From: Myxococcales bacterium | GTDB lineage: Bacteria; Myxococcota_A; Polyangia; Polyangiales; Polyangiaceae | Length of the DNA stretch: 64,000 nt | Assembly (NCBI GenBank): GCA_016794345.1 | Contig: JAEUKE010000131.1 | Coordinates: 1-64,000, forward strand | Direction: 5' to 3' | Shown: in pieces, positions 51,371 to 59,311 of the stretch | Numbering within the stretch: position 1 is the first letter of the stretch | Layout: every line of letters starts with the position of its first letter | The notes under the pieces: generated by a model | The model's database searches: none | The model's input: the letters and a program-made list of their open reading frames with translations, nothing else | What the model was told of the DNA's origin: nothing | Position numbers and translations under genes: made by a program

Positions 51371-52936
51371 GTGCGTTTGCCCTGGCTGGTCGCCGCGACG
51401 GCGGTTGCCGTCGCCTGCGCTGCTCCCTCCGCTTCCCAGGAGGCCGACGTGCTCGCGCCCACGGCCGGCGCAGCCGGCGCGGAGCGCGCGGCTCCGAGCG
51501 CGGCGCCAGCCGAGGCCGAGCCGGAACGCCCCGAGGCGCCCAAGCCCGAGGAGCACGACGGCCCGCGCATCGGCAGCATCGGCTTCCGCACCTGGATCTG
51601 GCCCGAGCCGAACCGCAAGCGCGACAGGCTGGCGATCGGGGCGATCCGCGTCGGCACCTCGGTCCGGCTGAAGTCGACCGAGCCCGTGCCGGGCAGCGGC
51701 TGCAACAAGTCCTGGTACGCCGTCGAGCCGCACGGCTTCGTCTGCGCGGACGAGACGACGACACGCGCGTTCGACACGCCGTATTGGCGAGCGCTCGCGA
51801 GCCTCAGGCCCGGTCCCGGACCGTACCCGTACCGTTATGCGTTTTCGTTCGGTGCGCCGATGTACTCGCGTGTGCCGACCGAGGCCGAGCAGAAGGCGGG
51901 CGAGTCGGACATGCCCAAGCAGACCGACGAGTTTCACACCCTGGGCAAATGGAGCGAGGGACACGAGCAGCTCGTCCTCAAGAACCCGAAGGACCGGCCC
52001 AAGCCCGACGGTCCGCAACCCGCGTTTTTCGAGGGCAACAAACCCATCCCGGGCAGCCCGTGGAACCCGGCCGTCCCGCGCGTGAAGATCATCCCGGCGG
52101 GGAGCGGCTTCGCGTACGCGCGCGTGTTCGAGGCCAACAGCCGCGTCTGGCTCCTCACCCCCGATCTGTTCCTGGTCCCGGCCGACCGCGTCTTCCCGTA
52201 CGAGCGCTCGAGCTTTCGAGGCGTCGAGCTCGGAGGAGACAGAACCCTGCCGCTTGCCTGGGTCCGCGCGCCCGAGGGTGCTCCGCGTCTCGAGCGCGAC
52301 GGCGAGGCGTTTCGCGACTCGGGCAAGCGCTTCGAGCCGCGGAAGCCGGTCTTCCTCACCGGAGAGCGCGTGACGGTGAAGAAGACCACGTGGTGGGAAG
52401 CCAAGGGCGGCGGCTGGCTTATCGATGGCGATACTGTCAGCGTTGTCGAGCCCCCCAAGGCCTTGAAACACGGCGTGAAGCCCGACGAGCGCTGGATCGA
52501 GGCCAGCATCCTCGGCGGGACGATGACCGCGTACGAGGGGCTCACGCCCAAGTACGCGACGATGTGGTCGCCGGGCCTCGGAGGCGTTCCGGTCAAGGGC
52601 AACAACTCGAAGACCTTCGCCACGACCGAGGTCGGCATCTTCCCGATCCAGTGGAAAGACGCCGTCGAGACCATGTCCCCCGACCCCGGCGCGCCGACCG
52701 TGTTCTGGTTCGCCGACGTCCCTTGGATCCAATACGTTCACGCTCCCATGGCGATGCACGTCGCGTATTGGCACGAGAGGTTCGGCTACCCGATGAGCGC
52801 AGAGTGCCTCAACGTGTCCGCCGCGGACGGGCAGTGGCTGTTCGACTTCACCTTGCCGAAGCTGCCGCCCGGGTGGGGCAGCGTCGGGGCTGGTCGCCAG
52901 AACGGCCCGAGCACGAAGATCAACATCACGCCGTGA
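51371..52936 (+). CDS. L,D-transpeptidase-like lipoprotein
   Basis: 521 residues; GTG start, signal peptide ending AVAC (Cys16), then an Ala/Glu/Pro linker. A YkuD-type catalytic region is at the end: QYVHAPMAMHVAYWHERFGY with His463 and SAECLNVSAADGQWLFDF with Cys479. Canonical L,D-transpeptidases have HG(T)xxxxFG...SHGCVNL; here the second motif is SAECLN, with Glu replacing Gly, but the Cys and His remain. These enzymes make 3-3 cross-links in peptidoglycan or attach lipoproteins. Upstream region has SH3-like segments. Its stop overlaps the next GTG (GTGA). Confidence 0.85.
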   Translation: MRLPWLVAATAVAVACAAPSASQEADVLAPTAGAAGAERAAPSAAPAEAEPERPEAPKPEEHDGPRIGSIGFRTWIWPEPNRKRDRLAIGAIRVGTSVRLKSTEPVPGSGCNKSWYAVEPHGFVCADETTTRAFDTPYWRALASLRPGPGPYPYRYAFSFGAPMYSRVPTEAEQKAGESDMPKQTDEFHTLGKWSEGHEQLVLKNPKDRPKPDGPQPAFFEGNKPIPGSPWNPAVPRVKIIPAGSGFAYARVFEANSRVWLLTPDLFLVPADRVFPYERSSFRGVELGGDRTLPLAWVRAPEGAPRLERDGEAFRDSGKRFEPRKPVFLTGERVTVKKTTWWEAKGGGWLIDGDTVSVVEPPKALKHGVKPDERWIEASILGGTMTAYEGLTPKYATMWSPGLGGVPVKGNNSKTFATTEVGIFPIQWKDAVETMSPDPGAPTVFWFADVPWIQYVHAPMAMHVAYWHERFGYPMSAECLNVSAADGQWLFDFTLPKLPPGWGSVGAGRQNGPSTKINITP

Positions 52937-54018
52937 CCAAGCTTCTCCCCGGTCTCGTCCTGTGCGCGGCGGCCCTCGGGGCCGGCTGCAGCACGGCGCC
53001 CGGGACGCTCGGCGAGAAGACGGCCGCGGGGACGTCGGCCACGAGCGCGCCGGTCGCGGTCTCCCCCGGCGGCGCGTCGGCGGACCCGCCCGGCGTGAAG
53101 GCCTCCGCGTCGGCGAACGACGAGCCGCCGCTCCCTCCGCCCGACGCGGCGCTCCTCACGCGTCTTCGCGCCGACGTGGAGGCGGTCGCGATTTCCCGCG
53201 CGCCTCTCTCGCCCGGGTGGCGGAGCGTGCAGGCCAAGCTGAAGGAGCGGCTCAACGCGCTCGGTATCGCCACCAGCACGCAGGCGTTCGGGGGCGGCGG
53301 GCAGAACGTGCTCGGCATCATCGAGGGTACCGACAAAGAGAGCGGTACTGTCATCTTATCGGCGCACTACGATCACATCGCGGGGTGCGGCGGCGCCGAC
53401 GACAACGCCTCCGGCGTGGCGGTCGTGCTCGAGGCGGCGCGGGCCCTCTCGGCCAGCAAGTCGAAGCGCACGCTCGTGCTCGCGTTCTGGGACCAGGAGG
53501 AGGCCGGCCTCCTCGGCTCCGCCGAATACGCGAGGGTCGCCCGCGCGCGTGGTGACGAGATCACGCTCATGATCTCGCTCGACGGGGTGGGCTACGCCGA
53601 CCGGCGCGCGGGCTCGCAGACCTTGCCCGACGGCATCGACCTCATCTTGCCCGAGATGGTGAAGGAGCTCGAGGCCACCGGGAGAAAGGGAGACTTCCTC
53701 GCTGCCATCGGCGACGAGGGCTCCTCGGAGGCGATCGCGGCGCTCCGACGTCAGGGCGCGCGCCGTGGCCTCCCTGTCTTCGGCGCTGGGCTCTCGCGGC
53801 TCGCCCGCCTCGGCCTGCTCGACGCGGCTCGCTCCGACCACGCGAGCTTCTGGCTCGCTGGCTACCCAGGCATTCTCCTGACCGATACGGCAAACTTTCG
53901 GAACCCGCGCTACCACTGCGGCGCCGGCCCCGACACGCCCGAGACCCTCGATTACGAGTTTCTCGCAAGAGTTACGCTGACGACCATCGATCTGGTCCGC
54001 GAGGCGCAGGGCAGCTGA
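52933..54018 (+). CDS. M28-family zinc peptidase, lipoprotein
   Basis: 361 residues. The GTG at 52933 overlaps the previous stop; the signal peptide ends ALGAGC (Cys19). After an Ala/Ser/Pro linker the M28 domain has all five zinc-ligand motifs: SAHYDH (His), ADDNASGVAV (bridging Asp), FWDQEEAGLLGS (catalytic Glu pair), SLDGVGY (Asp), RSDHASFW (His). It probably acts as a periplasmic or surface aminopeptidase. It is transcribed with the L,D-transpeptidase and the DsbD-alpha-like gene, which suggests an envelope maintenance operon. Confidence 0.93.
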   Translation: MTKLLPGLVLCAAALGAGCSTAPGTLGEKTAAGTSATSAPVAVSPGGASADPPGVKASASANDEPPLPPPDAALLTRLRADVEAVAISRAPLSPGWRSVQAKLKERLNALGIATSTQAFGGGGQNVLGIIEGTDKESGTVILSAHYDHIAGCGGADDNASGVAVVLEAARALSASKSKRTLVLAFWDQEEAGLLGSAEYARVARARGDEITLMISLDGVGYADRRAGSQTLPDGIDLILPEMVKELEATGRKGDFLAAIGDEGSSEAIAALRRQGARRGLPVFGAGLSRLARLGLLDAARSDHASFWLAGYPGILLTDTANFRNPRYHCGAGPDTPETLDYEFLARVTLTTIDLVREAQGS

Positions 54019-54068
54019 GCCGCCGAGACTGGGCCAGACCCACCGAGCTGAGGCATGATCGGGGGGTC

Positions 54069-55580
54069 ATGAGGCTCGGCATCGATCTCGGAACCACAAG
54101 GACCATCGTCGCGGTCCACGACCGAGGCAACTTCCCGATCGTCAGCTTCTCTCGCCCCGACGGCGATCTGGTCGAGCACTACCCGACCATCACTGCGGAC
54201 GTCGGGGGCAAGCTCGTCCACGGGCTCGAGGCCGAAGCGGCGGAGCGTGACGGGGCACCCTCGCTCCACTCCTGGAAGCGGCTCTTGCATCACACTCGCC
54301 AGGACGAGCCACTCGTCATCGGGAGCGTGGAGGTCAAGCCGATCGAGCTCGTCACGAGCTTCCTGGAGGCGCTCCGTCGCGACCTGTTCGAGCGCTCGAA
54401 CGTCGCCGGGATCATGACCGAGTCGCTCGAGTGTGTGGTCTCCGTTCCGGCGAACTCCCACTCCACGCAGCGCTTCGTGACGCTCGACGCGTTCAAGCGC
54501 GCCGGCTTCTCGGTGCGGGCCGTCATCAACGAGCCGAGCGCGGCCGGGATCGAATACGCGCATCGCCACAAGAGCACGCTCTCGTCCCGGCGCGAGCACG
54601 TGATCGTCTACGACCTGGGCGGCGGCACCTTCGACGCCGCGCTCGTGCACATCGCAAACGGTCACCACGACATCGAGCTCACCTCGGGTGTGGCTCTGCT
54701 CGGCGGCGACGATTTCGACGCGCAGCTCTGCGCCATGGCCCTGGAGATGGCCGGGCGCACCTTCCCGACCTCCTCGCAGGCGCGTGCGGATCTGCTCCGC
54801 GAGTGCCGCGCCGCGAAGGAGAGCATCCACCCCAACACCAAACGCATCGTGCTCGACCTCTCCGCCCTCGGCGACGACGCGCCGGAGCAGCCCATCGTCG
54901 TCCCCATCGCGGACTTCTACGAGCGCGTGCGGCCGCTCGTGCTCGAGACGCTCGAGGCCCTCGAGCCGATCGTGACCGCCCTGCGGGACGAGGAGCAGAT
55001 CGGCGGCGATCTCGCGGGCATCTACATGGTCGGTGGCGCGACCGGGCTGCCCGTCGTGCCGCGGGTGGTCCGCGAGCGGTTCGGCCGGCGCGTCCACCGA
55101 TCGCCCAACCCGGCGGCCGCCACGGCGATGGGTTGCGCCATCCTCGCCGCGGACGAGCGCGATCGGGGCACGAGCCTGGTGAGCGAGCGCTTCACGCGTC
55201 ACTTCGGCGTCTTCCGCGAAGCGGACAGCGGCGATCGCAGCGTCTTCGACGCGGTCTTCCCCAAGGGGACGCCCATGCCGGAATCGAGCGGCGAGCCCAT
55301 CGTCGCGCTGCGCCAGTACCGCGCCGCGCACAACATCGGCCACTACCGCTTCGTCGAGTCGGCTTACGTGGACGAGGCGGGCGATCCCATCGGCGACATG
55401 ACGCCACACGCCGAGATCGTCGTGCCCTTCGAAGGCGACGCGCCCCAGGAGAGCCCGGTGGGCCGCCTGCACGGCGAAGGGCCGCGCATCGAAGAGCGCT
55501 ACGAGGTGGACGCCGCAGGCGTCATCGCCGTCACCATCACGAACCTCGACGCCCGCCGCGCGGCGAAGTTCGTGCTCTGA
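54069..55580 (+). CDS. Short Hsp70/DnaK-like ATPase
   Basis: 503 residues. The Hsp70 ATPase domain is complete: phosphate 1 loop GIDLGTTRT (4-12), SVPANSHSTQR, EPSAAGIEYA, phosphate 2 VYDLGGGTFDAAL and the adenosine motif VGGATGLPVVPRVV. The part after about residue 375 is only about 125 residues, a shortened substrate-binding beta domain with no helical lid or DnaK-type tail. Such short Hsp70 proteins are abundant in myxobacteria and are thought to be specialised chaperones. No DnaJ or GrpE is adjacent. The 50-base gap upstream holds a possible promoter. Confidence 0.9.
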   Translation: MRLGIDLGTTRTIVAVHDRGNFPIVSFSRPDGDLVEHYPTITADVGGKLVHGLEAEAAERDGAPSLHSWKRLLHHTRQDEPLVIGSVEVKPIELVTSFLEALRRDLFERSNVAGIMTESLECVVSVPANSHSTQRFVTLDAFKRAGFSVRAVINEPSAAGIEYAHRHKSTLSSRREHVIVYDLGGGTFDAALVHIANGHHDIELTSGVALLGGDDFDAQLCAMALEMAGRTFPTSSQARADLLRECRAAKESIHPNTKRIVLDLSALGDDAPEQPIVVPIADFYERVRPLVLETLEALEPIVTALRDEEQIGGDLAGIYMVGGATGLPVVPRVVRERFGRRVHRSPNPAAATAMGCAILAADERDRGTSLVSERFTRHFGVFREADSGDRSVFDAVFPKGTPMPESSGEPIVALRQYRAAHNIGHYRFVESAYVDEAGDPIGDMTPHAEIVVPFEGDAPQESPVGRLHGEGPRIEERYEVDAAGVIAVTITNLDARRAAKFVL

Positions 55581-55656
55581 GGGCGGCGTCGAGCACCGAG
55601 CGTTACGGCAGCGGGGAGCGCTTCTCTCACGAGTGGAAACGAGAGATGCTGAAACC

Positions 55657-56565
55657 GTGCGCTCCCGTGTGCTCCTCGCGCTTTCCATCCTCTCCGCCGG
55701 CTGCTTCGTCGACGCGATAGGCGAGCAAGGCGGCGGCGCGGCGGGCTCGTCGAGCTCGACCACGAGCGGCGACGTCACGACGGCAGGCACCACGTCGAAC
55801 GGCACGAGCTCATCGACCGGATCGACCGGCGGCGCGGGCGGAAGGGGCTCGACGAGCAGCTCCGGCGGCGTGGGCGGGGAAGGAGGGGAAGGCGGTGCTG
55901 GAGGTGGTCCGTGCACGAACCACGGCGCGCTCTTCGACGGTGTCGACGATCGGCTCACGGTGACCCCTCCTTCGAACATCCTCTCCGACTCGTCGGACTT
56001 CCGGTTCCAGATCAGCGTGAGCCCGAGCGGCAGCATGCCCGACGGCGCCGCGTTCCTCGCGGGGCGCTACGCGCCGGCCGGCGGAAAGGGCTGGGCCCTC
56101 TTCCTGGTGAAGGCGGGCACGATGTTCCAGATCCGAGCGGACATCTTCCAGCAAGGCGCCGCGCAGCCGTGCAGCGTGCTCTCGGGGCCGATCCCGTCGT
56201 TCCCTGCCCAGCTCGAGCTCCTGTACGACCCGGACACCATCTACGTGTCGGCTGACGGAACTGTCATTGGTTCGCAGGTCTGCGGCACCTCCGCGCTCGC
56301 CTCGGAGGACATGGGGCCCTTTCTCGTGGGTGGCGGCCCGTCGCCGACGACCCCGTTCAAGGGGAAGATCGATGACGTCTTCTACGTCAGCGACATCACG
56401 GACCAGACCGCTTGTGTGAACAGCAACACGCGTGATCGCGGCTGGGACTTCGAGACCGTCAACGGACAGCTCGTGGCTCCCTTGGCGGGCTGCACCGACG
56501 ACCTCGTCCTCGGCGCGAGCCCTAACGACGCCGTCGGCGATCCGACCATCGGCTGCTTCCCCTGA
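55657..56565 (+). CDS. Lipoprotein with Ser/Thr/Gly linker and LamG-like domain
   Basis: 302 residues from GTG 55657, chosen because it begins directly at the signal peptide (lipobox ILSAGC, Cys16). The linker (about 22-85) is Gly, Ser, Thr only in long runs. The C-terminal domain has ALFDGVDDRLTVTPPSN and KIDDVFYVSDI, which are typical concanavalin/LamG motifs (first and last strands), so carbohydrate or protein binding at the surface is inferred. Upstream codons in the same frame have shadow-like composition. Confidence 0.85.
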   Translation: MRSRVLLALSILSAGCFVDAIGEQGGGAAGSSSSTTSGDVTTAGTTSNGTSSSTGSTGGAGGRGSTSSSGGVGGEGGEGGAGGGPCTNHGALFDGVDDRLTVTPPSNILSDSSDFRFQISVSPSGSMPDGAAFLAGRYAPAGGKGWALFLVKAGTMFQIRADIFQQGAAQPCSVLSGPIPSFPAQLELLYDPDTIYVSADGTVIGSQVCGTSALASEDMGPFLVGGGPSPTTPFKGKIDDVFYVSDITDQTACVNSNTRDRGWDFETVNGQLVAPLAGCTDDLVLGASPNDAVGDPTIGCFP

Positions 56566-56601
56566 CGCTGGTACGCTGACGCGCGATGCCGCGCCGCGCT
56601 T

Positions 56602-56625
56602 CCCTCCTCCTCAATCGGAGGGGGG
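56602..56625. terminator. Hairpin between convergent lipoprotein genes
   Basis: CCCTCCTCC / GGAGGGGGG, nine pairs with one G-T wobble, loop TCAATC, in the 45-base gap between convergent genes and covering the stop codon of the minus-strand gene. Confidence 0.5.
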
Positions 56626-58131
56626 CGTGCTCTCCCACGCCAGCCGCGCCACGAAGACGCTCTCGGAGGCCGCGGTGGTGAGCGGTCCTTGACCGAGATC
56701 CAGCCCCTGGCCCGCGACGACGCCGGTCACCAGGAGCGCGCCGTCTCGCGGGTGAATGGCTCGAACGCTCTGCGCGGACGCACCGTCGAACGCGCGGCCC
56801 GACACGAACGCACCCGAGCCGACGTCCAGACCGACCAAGATGGTCGCGTTCTCCTTCGAGAGCGGCTCACCGAGCACGGTGCCCTCCTCGAAGTTCCAGG
56901 CGCCGTTCACGCTGCCCGCCACGAAGACGCGTCCGCCGAAAGCGGTCGCATCGAGGTCGCCGTTGTCCGGTCCGAACGGGCGGGCCCAGATCGGGCTCGA
57001 GTCCGGGTCGACCCGCGTCGCGAAGCCGTTCGAGCCGTCGATGGCGGTCGGAAGGCTGACCGGCCCGAGATGCAGAGAGCCCTGGTAGGTGCCCACGGCC
57101 ACGCAATCGTCGCCGAGCGAGGTCATGGCGGTGACGGCGGCGTCCGTCGTCTCGATCGCGGACACCGGCGAGCCGCTCTCGCGATCGAGTCGCGCTATCG
57201 CTGCGGTGCTTCCCGGCCCGTTGGGCCACGCGAACATCCCGAGCCCTCCACTCCCGAGACAGATCGCCCCAGACGACGTCACGGCGACGGCGAGCGCCTC
57301 TTCGTAGGCGGCCGAGCCCAGAGACCGAGACCACAGGGTCGCGCCGCTCGTGGGGCTGAGCCGAGCGAGGAACATGTCTTTGTCGCCGATGGCGGTCCGC
57401 GTGGCGTCGCCGAAGTCGACAGCTCCCTCGAATCCGCCGGCCGCATAGACCGCGTCGTGATCGGCAGCCAGGGCCCGGACCCGGACCGCGTCGGGCGCGC
57501 CGCCCGCGCTCGAGAACGACCGCGTCCAGACCGCGTCGCCCGCTCCGTCGAACGCGACGACGAAGCTCGCCGCCCCGCCCTCGGCGACGACGGGGCCCGT
57601 GCCGAAGTCGAGCGTGCCGGTGAGGTGCCCGCCGAAGACGATCAGCTCCGCCGCGATCGCCCCGCCTTCGATCGTCGCCTGCGCGAAGCCGGGGAAAGGT
57701 CGAACCCAGAGCACGTTCCCACACGGATCGACTCGAGCGAGGAGCACGCCTCGTTCGCCTGGATCGCGCGTGACTTCCGGGCCGAGAGCGGGGTGGTCGG
57801 CGTACGACGCGAGCAGGTAGAGCGTCCCGTCGGCCGCGGCGACGGAGGCGGGCTCGGTGACCGCGCCGCTCTCCGGCAACACGAGGCTGAACGGGACGAG
57901 CGGCGGCTCACACGAGACGGAAGTCATGCCTCCCGTGCCCGTCGAGGAGGAGGTGGAGGCGTGCGTCGTGGTCGAGGTCGACCCGCTAGATGTCCCCGGC
58001 TCCGGCGCCCCGCCCGCGCCGTTCGATTGTGTCTCGTCGAGATCGGTCCTCGCACCGCACGAAGCGAGCAAGATGGCAGAGCCGATCCACCCGAGACGGC
58101 CACTGGCTCGCCGTGACGGCATCGCCAGCAT
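56611..58131 (-). CDS. Propeller lipoprotein with Thr/Ser linker
   Basis: 506 residues. The signal peptide ends ILLASCGARTDLDET (Cys25), the same post-lipobox form as in the 1061 lipoprotein. A Ser/Thr/Gly linker (about 36-72) precedes a beta-propeller with repeated blades GGAASFVVAFDGAGDAVWTRSF, DMFLARLSPTSGATLWSRSL and variants, a repeat common in myxobacterial surface proteins (SBBP-like). Start at 58131 or the Met four residues on. Probably binds ligands outside the cell; no catalytic motif. Confidence 0.87.
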   Translation of the reverse strand: MLAMPSRRASGRLGWIGSAILLASCGARTDLDETQSNGAGGAPEPGTSSGSTSTTTHASTSSSTGTGGMTSVSCEPPLVPFSLVLPESGAVTEPASVAAADGTLYLLASYADHPALGPEVTRDPGERGVLLARVDPCGNVLWVRPFPGFAQATIEGGAIAAELIVFGGHLTGTLDFGTGPVVAEGGAASFVVAFDGAGDAVWTRSFSSAGGAPDAVRVRALAADHDAVYAAGGFEGAVDFGDATRTAIGDKDMFLARLSPTSGATLWSRSLGSAAYEEALAVAVTSSGAICLGSGGLGMFAWPNGPGSTAAIARLDRESGSPVSAIETTDAAVTAMTSLGDDCVAVGTYQGSLHLGPVSLPTAIDGSNGFATRVDPDSSPIWARPFGPDNGDLDATAFGGRVFVAGSVNGAWNFEEGTVLGEPLSKENATILVGLDVGSGAFVSGRAFDGASAQSVRAIHPRDGALLVTGVVAGQGLDLGQGPLTTAASESVFVARLAWESTPPSD

Positions 58132-58189
58132 GTTACCCGGTCTCGGCCGTTCCTGTGGCGTCGCGCTCGGCGGATGGCAGCCGTGACCG

Positions 58190-58453
58190 TCACCCCCCTT
58201 GGAGGTACTGCCAGAAAAACGGGACGGCGAAGAGCAGGAGCAGGAGCACGAGCGCGATCCAGCTCGCGCCTCGCGGCGGACGGTGTCGCGTCGTGGCGTT
58301 GTATTGGAGGTCGGGGTGAGGGTCGCCGCCGCTCCGCGAGACGTCGAGCTCCTCGTCGGGGCGGCTGAAGATCCCGCTGCCCCCGCCGTCGTCGGGAGGG
58401 GCGGCCACGCCGAACGATTGCGGAGCGGCGTGGTCGGGGTCGGACGGTGGCAT
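58190..58453 (-). CDS. Tail-anchored small membrane protein
   Basis: 87 residues from ATG 58453. The first 60 residues are polar (Pro/Asp/Gly-rich, DDGGGSGIFSRPDEELD), and the last 20 are one hydrophobic span (WIALVLLLLLFAVPFFWQYL) with only three residues after it. This is a tail-anchored topology. A longer frame up to 58534 has shadow-like composition. It lies between two minus-strand lipoprotein genes, 16 bases downstream of the DUF4142 gene. Function unknown. Confidence 0.68.
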   Translation of the reverse strand: MPPSDPDHAAPQSFGVAAPPDDGGGSGIFSRPDEELDVSRSGGDPHPDLQYNATTRHRPPRGASWIALVLLLLLFAVPFFWQYLQGG

Positions 58454-58469
58454 GACGGTACTGTTTCTT

Positions 58470-59222
58470 TCAGACGCCGGGCGGCTCCGGCTTGGGCTCG
58501 GGCTGCTTGGGCTTCTGCACGGGCCCCTGCTCAAGCATCCGCTTGAGGTCCTGCGTGGAGGTGAAGTCGCTGTCGATCGACGAGCGTGAGCTCTGCACGA
58601 GGGCCTTGAGCGGCGCGCTCTTCACGCTCACGAGCGCCTGATCATCGATGAACGACAGCGCCTCGCGTTGGTTTTCCATCATCACGTCGACGAACGCCAT
58701 GTCGAAGCCTCGGCCGGTCTTGCCCTTCAGGGCGTCGAAGTCCTCCTGCATGTCCTCCGATTCGACGAGCGAGGTCTCCGACGGCTGCGGTGTCATGCCC
58801 GCCTGCTCGACCAACCCCTGACGTTTGCTCATGGCGTCCTTGCGGTGCGCGATCACCATCGCGGCGTAGTTCTGGACGAGCTGGCTCTTGGATCGCGCCG
58901 CCGCGAGCTTGGCGAGCTCGATGTCGCGCTCCTCCATGGCGGAGAGCACGGCCACGATCTGCTCGTCCGAGATCGTCATCGCGGCGTCGGTGCGACCCTC
59001 TTCGTCCTCGGGCGCACGTGCGGGCGTCTGTTCGGTGTGGTCCTGCCTGGCTGTCATCTGTGGCGCGGGCGAGGGCGCGCTGGGTCGGGGGGCGCTCACC
59101 GGTGTGACCTCTTGCACCTCCTCCGCGTAGCGCGCGGACGAGTCCTCGCTCCTGCTGCACGCCACGGACGAAGCGAAGACCGCCGCCAGGAGGGCGAGAC
59201 TCCGACGAGATACGAGATCCAT
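58470..59222 (-). CDS. DUF4142 lipoprotein
   Basis: 250 residues starting MDLVSRRSLALL at 59222, with lipobox ASSVAC (Cys22). A Ser/Pro/Gln linker leads to a DUF4142 four-helix domain at about 85-220 (ISDEQIVAVLSAMEERDIELAKLA, VQNYAAMVIAHRKDAMSKR, FDMAFVDVMMENQREALSFID). DUF4142 proteins have a ferritin-like helical fold and are often periplasmic, with stress-related expression. A Pro/Lys-rich tail ends the protein. The gene is divergent from the helical protein gene at 59312. Confidence 0.9.
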   Translation of the reverse strand: MDLVSRRSLALLAAVFASSVACSRSEDSSARYAEEVQEVTPVSAPRPSAPSPAPQMTARQDHTEQTPARAPEDEEGRTDAAMTISDEQIVAVLSAMEERDIELAKLAAARSKSQLVQNYAAMVIAHRKDAMSKRQGLVEQAGMTPQPSETSLVESEDMQEDFDALKGKTGRGFDMAFVDVMMENQREALSFIDDQALVSVKSAPLKALVQSSRSSIDSDFTSTQDLKRMLEQGPVQKPKQPEPKPEPPGV

Positions 59223-59311
59223 GTTTGCCTCCGATGAATGTGCCGAGAAGGCTGCTGCAAGACCGGGGCCGTCGGGATACCTTCTTTGATCCAACAAGGG
59301 AGCTTGCAGCC

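Noticed and set aside
52430..53356. Recurring ACTGTC(A) in contexts such as CGGTACTGTCATC at 40840 (reverse strand) and 53344
   Set aside because: The short core is not clearly above the number expected by chance, and the longer matches both encode Gly-Thr-Val-Ile; no consistent location relative to genes.
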